64,000 bases of DNA from contig JANQJA010000017.1 of assembly GCA_028281885.1 (NCBI GenBank), positions 62,001-126,000 on the forward strand, given 5' to 3'. Shown piece by piece: positions 50,331 to 63,276 of this stretch. Numbering within the stretch: position 1 is the stretch's first letter; each line of letters opens with the position of its first letter. A program made the translations under genes and the position numbers. Source of the stretch: Pseudomonadales bacterium. GTDB taxonomy: Bacteria; Pseudomonadota; Gammaproteobacteria; Pseudomonadales; Azotimanducaceae. Below the pieces are notes generated by a model that worked only from the letters and a program-made list of their open reading frames with translations, was not told the DNA's origin and searched no databases.

Positions 50331-52232
50331 ATGGAGCATAGTCCTCACGCGATGGCATTCGCTGATCCGCTGGCGGTAGAAGGCGCAGGTCAGCGATCGG
50401 CCATGGCGACCATTGGTTCTATCCTGCCCTTTCTGTGGCCAGCTGACCGAGCCGACATGCGGTTGCGAGTCGTGATTGCAGTCGCCTGTCTGTTGGTTGG
50501 CCGCAGTGCCAATGTGTATGGGCCGATTGTCCTGAAGGATCTGGTGGATGGCCTGGAGGCGTTGGTGTCAGGTGCCTCAATGGACGCGGCGCTGGCCACC
50601 CTGACGGGCCTTGCCTTGCTCTACGGTGCGATGGTGTTTTTGCCATCTCTGCTGACTGAGGCAAGGGCAGCCGTGTTCACACCGGTGTCGGAATATGCCC
50701 AGCGTGTCCTTGGCCTGCGGGCTTTTCGCCATTTGCACGAACTCAGCATGCGTTTTCACCTGGAGCGCCGTACCGGTGGTTTGTCTCGTGCCATTGAGCG
50801 CGGCACCCGGGCGTTGCAACAGATCACGGGACTGTTTGCTTTCAACATTGCGCCGACGCTGTTTGAGATCGTCGTGGTCTGCGTGTTTCTGGGGGTTAAC
50901 TATCCACTCAGGTATGTCGGCGTCATGCTGCTCGCCATCGCCGCGTATATCGCCTTCACCCTGCTGTTTACCGAGTGGCGAACCAAGTTTCGGCGCATGA
51001 TGGTGGCCCAGGAGTCTCGTGCTATGTCCATGGGTGTGGACAGCCTGCTGAACTTTGAGACGGTCAAGTACTTCGGCAATGCTTCCTATGAGGCTGATCG
51101 ATACGACGATGCGCTGGTCCAGTATCAGGACGCGGCGGAGAAGAGTCAGAATACACTGGGCATGCTGAATGGCGGACAGATGATTGTCCGTGTGCTGTGT
51201 CAGGTGGCGATACTGATTCTGGCGATCGGTGACTATGCCGCAGGTGTGCTCACCGTGGGCGAAGTGGTGATGCTGAATACTTTCATGTTGCAGCTATTCA
51301 TTCCGCTCGGCTTTCTGGGTTCTTCCTACCGGATGATTCGTCAGGCGCTGGTGGACATGGAGTTTATTTTCCAGATCCTGGCGCTGAAGCCGGAGATTCA
51401 GGACCGGCCTGATGCCCTCGAACTGGAGGTTCGTGAGGGCCGCGTCCGGTTCGATCAGGTTTCCTTTGGCTACGAGGCAAGACCGGTGTTGAAAGGTGTG
51501 TCCTTCACCATTGAACCCGGTTGTACTACGGCAGTCGTCGGCCCAAGCGGGGCAGGTAAATCAACGTTGTCGCGTTTGCTGTATCGATTCTACGATCTGA
51601 CCGAAGGGGCCGTGTCGATTGATGGTGTTGATATTCGCACCGTCACCCAGGCCAGTCTGCGTCGCGCTGTTGGTATCGTACCCCAGGACACAGTGCTGTT
51701 TAACGACACCATCCTTTACAACATACGGTACGGCAGACCCGATGCGTCGGATGCGGAGGTTGAAGAGGCCGCCAGGCTGGCATCCATTCACGACTTTATT
51801 GTCTCGTTAGAGCAGGGTTACGATACTCGGGTGGGTGAGCGCGGCCTGAAGCTGTCGGGCGGCGAGAAGCAGCGCGTATCCATTGCCCGAACGATTCTGA
51901 AGGATCCGCCGTTCCTGGTGCTGGATGAAGCGACTTCCGCGTTGGATATTGGCACCGAACGGGAGATTCAACAGGCATTGCAGGATGTTTCCCGGAATCG
52001 AACCACACTGGTGATCGCTCATCGGCTGTCCACGATCGTCCATGCGGATGACATCCTGGTGCTGGTCGAGGGAGAGATTCGAGAGCGTGGCACCCATGCC
52101 GAGCTGGTCGCTGCAGGCGGCATCTACGCCGACATGTGGCGGCGGCAGAAGGAAGCCGCTGATGAAATCGACAGACTCCGTCTGGCCCTGGGGCCCGATG
52201 AACTGGCGATGCTTGGCGGTGACCGGGTCTGA
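50331..52232 (+). CDS. Atm1-type ABC exporter (fused permease and ATPase)
   Basis: 633 residues. Six membrane segments in the first 330 residues, with the Atm1 family stretch GGLSRAIERGTRALQQITG and SLLNFETVKYFGNASYEADR. The ATPase half has Walker A GPSGAGKST near 403-411, IVPQDTVLFNDTILYNIRYG, signature LSGGEKQR and Walker B LVLDEATSALD, then VIAHRLSTI. Relatives export glutathione conjugates or metal-bound glutathione. Divergent from rdgC with an 87-base gap. Confidence 0.92.
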   Translation: MEHSPHAMAFADPLAVEGAGQRSAMATIGSILPFLWPADRADMRLRVVIAVACLLVGRSANVYGPIVLKDLVDGLEALVSGASMDAALATLTGLALLYGAMVFLPSLLTEARAAVFTPVSEYAQRVLGLRAFRHLHELSMRFHLERRTGGLSRAIERGTRALQQITGLFAFNIAPTLFEIVVVCVFLGVNYPLRYVGVMLLAIAAYIAFTLLFTEWRTKFRRMMVAQESRAMSMGVDSLLNFETVKYFGNASYEADRYDDALVQYQDAAEKSQNTLGMLNGGQMIVRVLCQVAILILAIGDYAAGVLTVGEVVMLNTFMLQLFIPLGFLGSSYRMIRQALVDMEFIFQILALKPEIQDRPDALELEVREGRVRFDQVSFGYEARPVLKGVSFTIEPGCTTAVVGPSGAGKSTLSRLLYRFYDLTEGAVSIDGVDIRTVTQASLRRAVGIVPQDTVLFNDTILYNIRYGRPDASDAEVEEAARLASIHDFIVSLEQGYDTRVGERGLKLSGGEKQRVSIARTILKDPPFLVLDEATSALDIGTEREIQQALQDVSRNRTTLVIAHRLSTIVHADDILVLVEGEIRERGTHAELVAAGGIYADMWRRQKEAADEIDRLRLALGPDELAMLGGDRV

Positions 52233-52300
52233 CATCGCACCTGGATAAAAAGTGATACTCTGTATCCATTTTGTGAGCAGCATGAGAAGAGGGTGAAATC

Positions 52301-53917
52301 GTGGCCGAGCAGAAGATTGAGCTTGATGCTGTCATCGTCGGGGCCGGATTTGCGGGCCTCTATGCGCTGTACAAGCTGCGGGAATCGGGGTTGTCAGTTC
52401 GCGCATATGAAAGGGGCGCCGATGTGGGTGGCACCTGGTACTGGAATCGATACCCCGGCGCTCGCTGCGATGTGACCAGCGTGCAGTATTCCTACAGCTT
52501 TAGTCCGGAGCTGGAGCAGGAATGGACCTGGACCGAGATCATGGCCGCCCAGCCTGAGATTCTGGACTATGCCCGTTATGTGGCGGATAAGTTCGATCTG
52601 CGTCGCGATATCCGGTTCGGGACCACAGTGAGTTCGGCCCGCTACGATGAATCGACGCGTCGATGGCTGATCCGGACAGACCAGGGTGAGGTGCTTGATG
52701 CGCGTTACTTCGTGATGGCCACGGGTTCCCTGTCCACCCCGAACACGCCGCAGTTTGAAGGTATCGAGAATTTCCAGGGTCCGGTCTATCACACCGGCCT
52801 CTGGCCGGAAGACGGAGTGGATTTCAGCGGCAAGACGGTCGGTATCATCGGTACCGGTTCCTCCGGCACCCAGGCCATTCCCGTGATTGCCGAGGAGGCC
52901 GCGCACCTCACCGTATTCCAGCGTACGCCCAATTACACGCTGCCGGCGAACAACAGGCCGTTGCCGCCGGAGGAAATGGCGCAGGTGAAACGGGACTATG
53001 CCGATATCCGTCGTACCCAGCAGGAAGCGTTGACGGCGATGTATGGATTCGGCGGCCGGCAGGATGCGCCGCCGACCCTCCTGATCAAGGAGACGACCGA
53101 GGCGGATCGCATGCGGGCGCTGGACGAGCACGGGTTCTTTGCCGTGCGCCTGTACAAGGACGTCGCCGTCGATCTGGAAGCCAATGAGATGGCCTGTGAG
53201 ATGTACCGGGAAATGGTACGTCGCACGGTGGCCGACCCGGATATGGCGGAGCGGCTGCTGCCCAGGGGGTATCCGCTGGGTTGCAAGCGGCCGGTAATCG
53301 ATACGGATTACTACCAGACGTTTAATCGGGACAATGTCACCCTGGTGGATCTGCGGCGGGGGGGTATCAACGCCATTACGGCAACCGGGATCGACACCGA
53401 GCAGGGTCATTTCGAGTTTGATGTCCTGGTTGCTGCCACCGGGTTCGATGCCATGACCGGCTCCTATCTGGGTGTCGATATTGTCGGCCGCGATCAACGG
53501 TCCTTGCGTGATGCCTGGGCAGAAGGACCCAGGACCTATCTCGGGCTGCAGGTGGTCGGGTTCCCCAATCTGTTCCTGTTGAACGCGCCGGGCTCGCCCT
53601 CCGTGCTCACCAATATGATTACCTCTATGGAATTCCAGGTTGAGTGGATGGCCGAGTGTATTGCCTACCTGGATCAGAACCAGATTCGTTCCATTGAGGC
53701 GATTGAGGCCGCGCAGGAGGCCTGGATTGCCCACGTCAATGACGTCGCCGAGGGCACCATGCACACGGCGCCTTCCTGTAATTCCTGGTACCTGGGCGCC
53801 AACATCCCCGGCAAGCCGCGGATATTTATGCCCTATGCAGGCGGGTACCCCCGTTACAAGGAGAAGTGCCGGGAAGTCGCCGCCAAGGGCTACGAAGGCT
53901 TCCGGTTGAGTGCCTGA
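52301..53917 (+). CDS. Flavin-containing Baeyer-Villiger-type monooxygenase
   Basis: 538 residues, GTG start. FAD motif AVIVGAGFAGLYALYKL; DVGGTWYWNRYPGARCDV; NADPH motif GIIGTGSSGTQAIPVI near 185-200. The Baeyer-Villiger fingerprint FxGxxxHxxxWP is met by FQGPVYHTGLWP near 160-171. The end SCNSWYLGANIPGKPR is also typical of cyclohexanone or phenylacetone monooxygenase-like enzymes. It probably inserts oxygen into cyclic or aryl ketones using NADPH and O2; substrate unknown. Confidence 0.93.
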   Translation: MAEQKIELDAVIVGAGFAGLYALYKLRESGLSVRAYERGADVGGTWYWNRYPGARCDVTSVQYSYSFSPELEQEWTWTEIMAAQPEILDYARYVADKFDLRRDIRFGTTVSSARYDESTRRWLIRTDQGEVLDARYFVMATGSLSTPNTPQFEGIENFQGPVYHTGLWPEDGVDFSGKTVGIIGTGSSGTQAIPVIAEEAAHLTVFQRTPNYTLPANNRPLPPEEMAQVKRDYADIRRTQQEALTAMYGFGGRQDAPPTLLIKETTEADRMRALDEHGFFAVRLYKDVAVDLEANEMACEMYREMVRRTVADPDMAERLLPRGYPLGCKRPVIDTDYYQTFNRDNVTLVDLRRGGINAITATGIDTEQGHFEFDVLVAATGFDAMTGSYLGVDIVGRDQRSLRDAWAEGPRTYLGLQVVGFPNLFLLNAPGSPSVLTNMITSMEFQVEWMAECIAYLDQNQIRSIEAIEAAQEAWIAHVNDVAEGTMHTAPSCNSWYLGANIPGKPRIFMPYAGGYPRYKEKCREVAAKGYEGFRLSA

Positions 53918-54052
53918 CCATTCTGGTTGCAGTCAGCTGACAGATCGATTCGGTTATTTCGACTGCAATCGCGCGTAGGTCGTAAAAGTCCCGGATTTCG
54001 GGCTGTTGGACTGGCGGTTCCCGGGCCGGATTGTGTTAATCTTCTGGCCCCG

Positions 54053-55228
54053 ATGAAGTTCAAACCTGTCCCTGTTTTAACTCGCTTGCTGCTCTGGTGT
54101 TTCCTGTTTGCGCCTGGCGCTTTCTCGACAGCGACCGCCGCCGATCCGTTCACTGAGCGACTGCAGGATGAATTGCTGCAACCGCTGGTTTCCGAAGCGC
54201 CGGGGGCCGCGGTCGTGGTGGTCATTGACGGTCGGGTGGCGCTGCAGAAGTCCTGGGGTGTCCGCAGCGCCGATGATCCCAGACCGGTGACCCCGTACAC
54301 CCTGTTTCGACTGGCTTCGGTTTCAAAAACCTTTGCCGCGGCGGCCGGTTCGATCCTGGTGCGGGAGCAGCCGATCGAGTGGGACACGCCGGTGACCTCC
54401 AGTCTCGACACGCTGCAATTCAAGCGGCCGGACTACGGTGAGCGAATCAGCCTGCGTCACCTGATGTCCCAGTCCACGGGTCTGATGCCCCATGCCTATA
54501 CCAATCTGATCGAAGACAACATGGCTTATGACCGCATCATCGGACGGCTGGAGCGTGTCGATTTCATCTGTGCGCCGGGTGAATGCTATGGCTACCAGAA
54601 TGTCGTGTTCAGCCTGATTGGTGACGTGGTAGAGGCGACCACCCAGACGGATTATCAGACCTTCGTGGCAGAGAAGCTGTTTGAGCCGTTACAGATGCGA
54701 CGGGCTTCCTATGGTCGCTCGGCGTTCATCAACGACCGCAATCATGCCGAGCCTCATATCTGGGATGGCCGGACCTGGTCGCCGACCCGAACGACAGACC
54801 ACTACTACCGGGTTGCGCCGGCCGCTGGCGTCAATGCGTCGATTGACGACATGAAACTGTGGCTGCTGGCGCAGCTGGGACATAACCCCGAGGTGCTGTC
54901 CGCGGATATGCTGGACGAAATGCAGACTGGCGTCATCCCCACCAGCCGCCAGCAGGCACACTACCGGCGTCGTGCGGGGCTGGGCGAGGTCTATTACGGA
55001 TTGGGCTGGCGGGTGTTCGACTATGGCGGCGAGCAGGGTTTTGTCCATCATGGTGGCTATGTCCGGGGTATGCGCAGCGAAATGATTTTTAACCGGCAAC
55101 TGCAGCTCGGGCTTGTTTATCTGACCAATTCAGAGCCCAGACAACTGCGGGATCTGGTGTTCGACTTCATCGATCTGTACCGCGAGCATCGTGAAACTCT
55201 GCCCCTGATCGTCAGGCATGGCGACTGA
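54053..55228 (+). CDS. Serine hydrolase, class C beta-lactamase-like
   Basis: 391 residues from ATG 54053; a longer frame from 53927 precedes the signal peptide and is rejected. Signal peptide ends near TATAADP. Ser-x-x-Lys motif is SVSKTF near 99-104; the Tyr-x-Asn motif is YQN in CYGYQNVVF; the third motif is HHGGYVRG near the end. Likely a periplasmic esterase or penicillin-binding-protein-like peptidase, not necessarily a beta-lactamase. No partner gene is evident. Confidence 0.85.
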   Translation: MKFKPVPVLTRLLLWCFLFAPGAFSTATAADPFTERLQDELLQPLVSEAPGAAVVVVIDGRVALQKSWGVRSADDPRPVTPYTLFRLASVSKTFAAAAGSILVREQPIEWDTPVTSSLDTLQFKRPDYGERISLRHLMSQSTGLMPHAYTNLIEDNMAYDRIIGRLERVDFICAPGECYGYQNVVFSLIGDVVEATTQTDYQTFVAEKLFEPLQMRRASYGRSAFINDRNHAEPHIWDGRTWSPTRTTDHYYRVAPAAGVNASIDDMKLWLLAQLGHNPEVLSADMLDEMQTGVIPTSRQQAHYRRRAGLGEVYYGLGWRVFDYGGEQGFVHHGGYVRGMRSEMIFNRQLQLGLVYLTNSEPRQLRDLVFDFIDLYREHRETLPLIVRHGD

Positions 55229-55325
55229 GTGAGTATCACGCCTTAGCCCCCACATGAGATAGAATTGATCGTTTAATCGCACCGGACCGGTTCCGGACAT
55301 CCAGACTTCGGAGTAATATCCTTTT

Positions 55326-58300
55326 ATGCGCTTGCAGGCAATCAAGCTCGCCGGTTTTAAATCCTTTGTAGACCCTACAACAGTTCCTTTCCCCTCAAAT
55401 CTTTGTGCCGTCGTCGGTCCTAATGGATGCGGCAAATCAAACATCATCGATGCGGTGCGCTGGGTGATGGGCGAGTCCTCGGCCAAGACTCTGCGGGGCG
55501 AGTCCATGGCGGATGTGATTTTCAATGGTTCCAACAGCCGCAAGCCTGTTGGCCAGGCCAGTATCGAACTGATTTTCGACAATGCCGAAGGACGGCTGAC
55601 GGGAGAATATGCCGCCTACAGCGAGATTTCGATAAAACGCCAGGTGGGGCGCGACGGTCAGTCCAACTATTTCCTGAACAATCAAAAGTGCCGGCGCAAG
55701 GACATCACTGACATCTTCCTTGGCACCGGGCTGGGACCCCGCAGCTATTCAATTATCGAGCAGGGGATGATCAGCCAGCTGATCGAGGCAAGACCGGAAG
55801 ACCTGCGGATGTATATTGAGGAAGCGGCGGGCATTTCAAAGTACAAGGAACGGCGGCGGGAGACTGAGCGGCGCATTAGCCATACCCGCGACAATCTTGA
55901 TCGCCTTAATGACCTGCGTGAAGAGCTGGAACGCCAGCTCCAGCACCTGGAGCGACAGGCACGGGCCGCGGAAAGATATACCGATCTGAAAGCCGAAGAA
56001 CGACAGTTACAGGGGCAGCTGCACGCGCTGCGCTGGCAGGCGATCTCGGTACAGTTGAAGGGTCAGTCTGATCAGCTCGGACAGCTACAGAATGAACGGG
56101 AGTCGAAGGTTGCTGACCAGCGTCGATTCGATGCGGACATCGAGCAGAAGCGGGCAGAGCTGGCAGAGCTTTCCGAGCAGGTCAACGAAGTGCAGAAACG
56201 CTTCTACGATCATGGTACCGAGATCGCTCGCATCGAAGACAGTATCCAGTACCAGAGCGAACGTCGGCAGCAGCTTTCCGGGGATCTGGACGAAGTCAGC
56301 CAGACCCTGTTGAAGGTACGGGCTGACATCGATGGTGATCAGCGCAAGCTGGGTGAGTTGCAGGGACAGCAGGCGCAGCTGGCGCCACGCCAGTCAGAAG
56401 TGTCGCAAACCGAAGACGCATCCAACCAGGAACTGGTGGCGGCAGAATCGGCGATGCATGAGTGGCAGGAGACCTGGGACAGCTTCAACCAGCAGGCGGC
56501 CGAGAATCGCAACCAGGCGGATGTGCAGCAGTCACGAATTGGCGCCCTGGAACAGTCGATCGAGCGACTCAATGGTCGTATCCGATCGCTGCGAGTCGAC
56601 GTCGAACGTATGGAAGGGCTCACCGTGGAAGCGGAGATCGGTCCGCTGGAAGCGATGGTCGAAACCCAGCAGGCTCAGATCGAGCGCATTGAAGCTGAAC
56701 TGGTGCAGTTGGGTGAGCGAATCGATGCTCAGCGGCAGGAGAATGAGAACCTGTCGGCGCTGTTGAATGACAAACGGACCGAGTTGCAGGGCGCGCGCGG
56801 TCGGCATGCTTCCCTTGAGGCGTTGCAGCAGGCGGCGCTTGGCGAACAGGATGACACTGAGATTGCCTGGCTGGAACAGCATGGACTCAGGGACCGGGCC
56901 CGACTGGGCGAACGCGTGAAGGTGGATGACGGTTGGGATATTGCCGTCGAGACTGCCCTTGGCGACCATCTGCAGGCGGTCTGCGTCGATGGGGTGGATG
57001 CGGTAACGAGCCTGTTGGGCAACTTCGTCAAGGGGGCGCTCCGGTTCGTTTCCGGTGAGGCAGTGGCGGCCGCTTCGGGTAGCGGTGCGCGATTGATCGA
57101 CAAGGTCAGCAGCGATGTCGACCTGTCCGGTCTGATCGGAGACGTGTTGGCGGCGGATTCGCTGGCGGAAGCGCTGCAACGACGTGCAGCACTGGGGGCG
57201 GGCGAGTCGATTATTACCCGCGAGGGAATCTGGATCGGTCCGAACTGGCTCCGCATCAGCAAGGACCACGATGCAACCGCCGGCGTTATTACAAGACAGG
57301 CTGAACTGGATCGCCTGGCGAAGGACATTGAAGTGCTCGCTGGTGAGGTGAATGACCTGACGACCAGCCTGGACAGCGGTCAGAGCGCCTTGCGTGTCGC
57401 CGAGGATGAACGGGAGCAGTCCCAGGCCAGACTGGCAACGCAGCAGCGTTCCCATTCCGAGACACGCGCCGAGCTGGGCGCCAGGCAACTTCAGGCGGAG
57501 CAGGTAAAAACTGAATTGGCCAGGGCCAGTCGTGAAATTGAACAGAGCGGGGAGCAGTTGAGCGAGGATGAAGCGCACCTGAAAGAGGCGCGTAACCTGC
57601 TGCAGACGGCGCTCGACCAGATGGAAGCGGACACGGTCAGGCGGGCCACACTGGTGTCTGCCCGGGAAGAGAAACAACAGGGGTTGGAGTCGGCTCGCAC
57701 CAGGGCAAAAGAAGGTCGTGAAGCGGCCCATCAGCTGGCGCTGCAGTTACAGTCATTAAGTTCGGAAATGACCTCAACGGAGCAGGCGATGGCGAGACTG
57801 CAACAGCAGCAGGTGTCGCTGGAAGAGCGAAAGCAGACCATTGAGACTGCCATCGGCGAAAGTGAAGCGCCCGAGGCCAACCTGAAGCAGGAACTGTCGG
57901 AACAGCTCGAGGCCAGGCTTGCCGTCGAGAACGAGCTGGCCGCCCTGCGGCAGCAGTCCCAGGCCATCGAACACGGTATCCGTGAAGGGGAGCAGGCGAG
58001 GGTTGCCGTGGAGCAGGAAGTGGAACAGCTTCGTGGCCGGCTCGAGGAAATGAAGATGGAATGGCAGCGTCTCGAAGTTCGCGCCGCCACCATCAAGGAA
58101 CAGCTGGAAGCCGATGGCCAGGATCTTGAGCAGATTATTGCTTCCCTGCCGGATGACGCGAACGAAGCTGCCTGGGATGAAAGCCTGACTCGGGCGGGCA
58201 ATCGTATTCAGCGCCTCGGTGCGATCAACCTGGCAGCGATCGATGAGTTCAAGGTGCAGTCCGAGCGTAAGGAATACCTGGATGCGCAGAATGATGATCT

Positions 58301-58829
58301 TGAGAAGGCGCTGGCGACGCTGGAAAACGCGATTCGCAAGATCGATGTTGAAACACGGACCCGGTTCAAGGAAACCTTCGACAAGGTCAATGGGAAGCTG
58401 CAGCAGCTGTTTCCGAAACTATTCGGCGGCGGCCATGCCTATCTTGAGATGACGGGTGAAGACCTGCTGGATACGGGGGTTGGGCTGATGGCCCGCCCGC
58501 CGGGCAAGCGGAATTCGAGCATTCATCTGTTGTCAGGCGGTGAGAAGGCACTGACCGCAATTGCGCTGGTATTCTCCATCTTCAGTCTGAATCCGGCGCC
58601 GTTCTGTTTGCTGGACGAGGTGGACGCGCCGTTGGACGACGCCAACGTGGGTCGTTACTCGGATATGGTGAAGGAGATGTCCCGCAATGTTCAGTTCATT
58701 TATATCACCCACAACAAGATCGCGATGGAAATGGCGGACCAGTTGATGGGCGTGACGATGCACGAGCCGGGTGTCTCGCGACTTGTTTCCGTGGACGTTG
58801 AGGAAGCCGTCGCTATGGCGACTGTATGA
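55326..58829 (+). CDS. smc: Chromosome segregation protein SMC
   Basis: 1167 residues in full SMC order. Walker A GPNGCGKSNIIDAV lies near 32-45. A long coiled coil runs to about 500, the hinge occupies about 515-650 (with ETALGDHLQAVCVDGVDAVT), and a second coiled coil follows to about 1000. The C-terminal ABC signature is LLSGGEKALTAIALVFSIF and Walker B is PFCLLDEVDAPLDDANV. It forms the condensin core with ScpA/ScpB. Gene order smc-zipA-ligA is common in Pseudomonas-like gammaproteobacteria. Confidence 0.97.
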   Translation: MRLQAIKLAGFKSFVDPTTVPFPSNLCAVVGPNGCGKSNIIDAVRWVMGESSAKTLRGESMADVIFNGSNSRKPVGQASIELIFDNAEGRLTGEYAAYSEISIKRQVGRDGQSNYFLNNQKCRRKDITDIFLGTGLGPRSYSIIEQGMISQLIEARPEDLRMYIEEAAGISKYKERRRETERRISHTRDNLDRLNDLREELERQLQHLERQARAAERYTDLKAEERQLQGQLHALRWQAISVQLKGQSDQLGQLQNERESKVADQRRFDADIEQKRAELAELSEQVNEVQKRFYDHGTEIARIEDSIQYQSERRQQLSGDLDEVSQTLLKVRADIDGDQRKLGELQGQQAQLAPRQSEVSQTEDASNQELVAAESAMHEWQETWDSFNQQAAENRNQADVQQSRIGALEQSIERLNGRIRSLRVDVERMEGLTVEAEIGPLEAMVETQQAQIERIEAELVQLGERIDAQRQENENLSALLNDKRTELQGARGRHASLEALQQAALGEQDDTEIAWLEQHGLRDRARLGERVKVDDGWDIAVETALGDHLQAVCVDGVDAVTSLLGNFVKGALRFVSGEAVAAASGSGARLIDKVSSDVDLSGLIGDVLAADSLAEALQRRAALGAGESIITREGIWIGPNWLRISKDHDATAGVITRQAELDRLAKDIEVLAGEVNDLTTSLDSGQSALRVAEDEREQSQARLATQQRSHSETRAELGARQLQAEQVKTELARASREIEQSGEQLSEDEAHLKEARNLLQTALDQMEADTVRRATLVSAREEKQQGLESARTRAKEGREAAHQLALQLQSLSSEMTSTEQAMARLQQQQVSLEERKQTIETAIGESEAPEANLKQELSEQLEARLAVENELAALRQQSQAIEHGIREGEQARVAVEQEVEQLRGRLEEMKMEWQRLEVRAATIKEQLEADGQDLEQIIASLPDDANEAAWDESLTRAGNRIQRLGAINLAAIDEFKVQSERKEYLDAQNDDLEKALATLENAIRKIDVETRTRFKETFDKVNGKLQQLFPKLFGGGHAYLEMTGEDLLDTGVGLMARPPGKRNSSIHLLSGGEKALTAIALVFSIFSLNPAPFCLLDEVDAPLDDANVGRYSDMVKEMSRNVQFIYITHNKIAMEMADQLMGVTMHEPGVSRLVSVDVEEAVAMATV

Positions 58830-58859
58830 ATCAGGGCTGCGCCCGGGAGGTGATCTGAA

Positions 58860-62266
<3,407 letters not shown>

Positions 62267-62313
62267 CGACGGGCGGATATCATCGACGTTAAGTCCCTTT
62301 AAAGGACGGTGCG

Positions 62314-63201
62314 CTAGCTGGTCGTCTCTTCCAGGGCGCGAATGCGGTCTTCCAGCGGTGGATGACTCATGAACAGCGAGCGCAGATCCCGCGTCCGATT
62401 ACCGAGAATACCGAACGCAGCGAACTCGCCGGGCAGGTCTTCCGGCTCACTGACCCGTTGCAGGGCGCGCAGCGCGGCAATCATCTTGTGCCGTCCGGCC
62501 AGGGCGGCACCGCCCCGGTCAGCGTGAAATTCCCGATAACGAGAGAACCACATGACCAGCATCGAGGCAAGGATCGAGAGGAATATCTGCGCCACAATTG
62601 ACGCCAGGAAATAGCCAATGCCAAGACCGCGCTCATTTTTCAGCAGCACGCGATCGACGAAGAACCCGACCAGGCGTGAAAGGAAGATAACGAACGTATT
62701 CACGACACCCTGCATGAGTGCCATGGTCACCATGTCGCCGTTGGCGACGTGCGCCACTTCGTGGCCAAGCACGGCTTCTACCTCATCGCCATTCATGTGC
62801 TGAAGCAGGCCGGTACTGACTGCGACCAGCGAGGAGTTGCGGGTCATGCCAGTGGCAAATGCGTTGGGCTGGTCAGACTCGAAAATACCCACTTCAGGCA
62901 TCCCGATACCGGCTGACTCTGCCTGCCTCGTCACGGTCGCGATCAGCCACTGTTCTGTCTGGTTGGTAGGCTGTTCGATGATCCTGACGCCCATCATTCG
63001 CTTCCCTGACCACTTGGAAATTGCCAGTGAGATAAATGAGCCGGCAAAGCCGATGATCGCGGACATTACCAGGAGCGCGTTCAGATTGAGATCCACGCCG
63101 TTGCTGGCGAGCATGCCATCGATGCCGAGCAGCGAAAATACGATGCTCACCACGACCAGGATCGCGGCGTTGGTGGCGAGGAACAGCAGAATTCGCATCA
63201 T
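62314..63201 (-). CDS. htpX: Membrane protease HtpX
   Basis: 295 residues with two N-terminal and two central membrane segments. The zinc site is GHEVAHVANGD (His147, Glu148, His151) with a third ligand likely in the ADRGGAAL block (REFHADRGGAALAG). The substrate-groove sequence QPNAFATGMTRNSSLVAVS is present. HtpX degrades misfolded inner-membrane proteins under Cpx or heat stress. Upstream gene on the same strand is a HEAT-repeat protein. Confidence 0.96.
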   Translation of the reverse strand: MMRILLFLATNAAILVVVSIVFSLLGIDGMLASNGVDLNLNALLVMSAIIGFAGSFISLAISKWSGKRMMGVRIIEQPTNQTEQWLIATVTRQAESAGIGMPEVGIFESDQPNAFATGMTRNSSLVAVSTGLLQHMNGDEVEAVLGHEVAHVANGDMVTMALMQGVVNTFVIFLSRLVGFFVDRVLLKNERGLGIGYFLASIVAQIFLSILASMLVMWFSRYREFHADRGGAALAGRHKMIAALRALQRVSEPEDLPGEFAAFGILGNRTRDLRSLFMSHPPLEDRIRALEETTS

Positions 63202-63276
63202 GATTTCAGTCCGATTCGGTGGTTAGTGGTTCGTGACATGTATAGTGGGTATTGATCCGTCGAATTCAAGGATGGC

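Noticed and set aside
52394..53764. 456-codon frame antisense to the monooxygenase
   Set aside because: Long only because of the GC-rich codon pattern; the sense strand has FAD, NADPH and Baeyer-Villiger motifs.
56532..57731. 399-codon frame antisense to smc
   Set aside because: Shadow of the SMC coiled-coil and hinge region.
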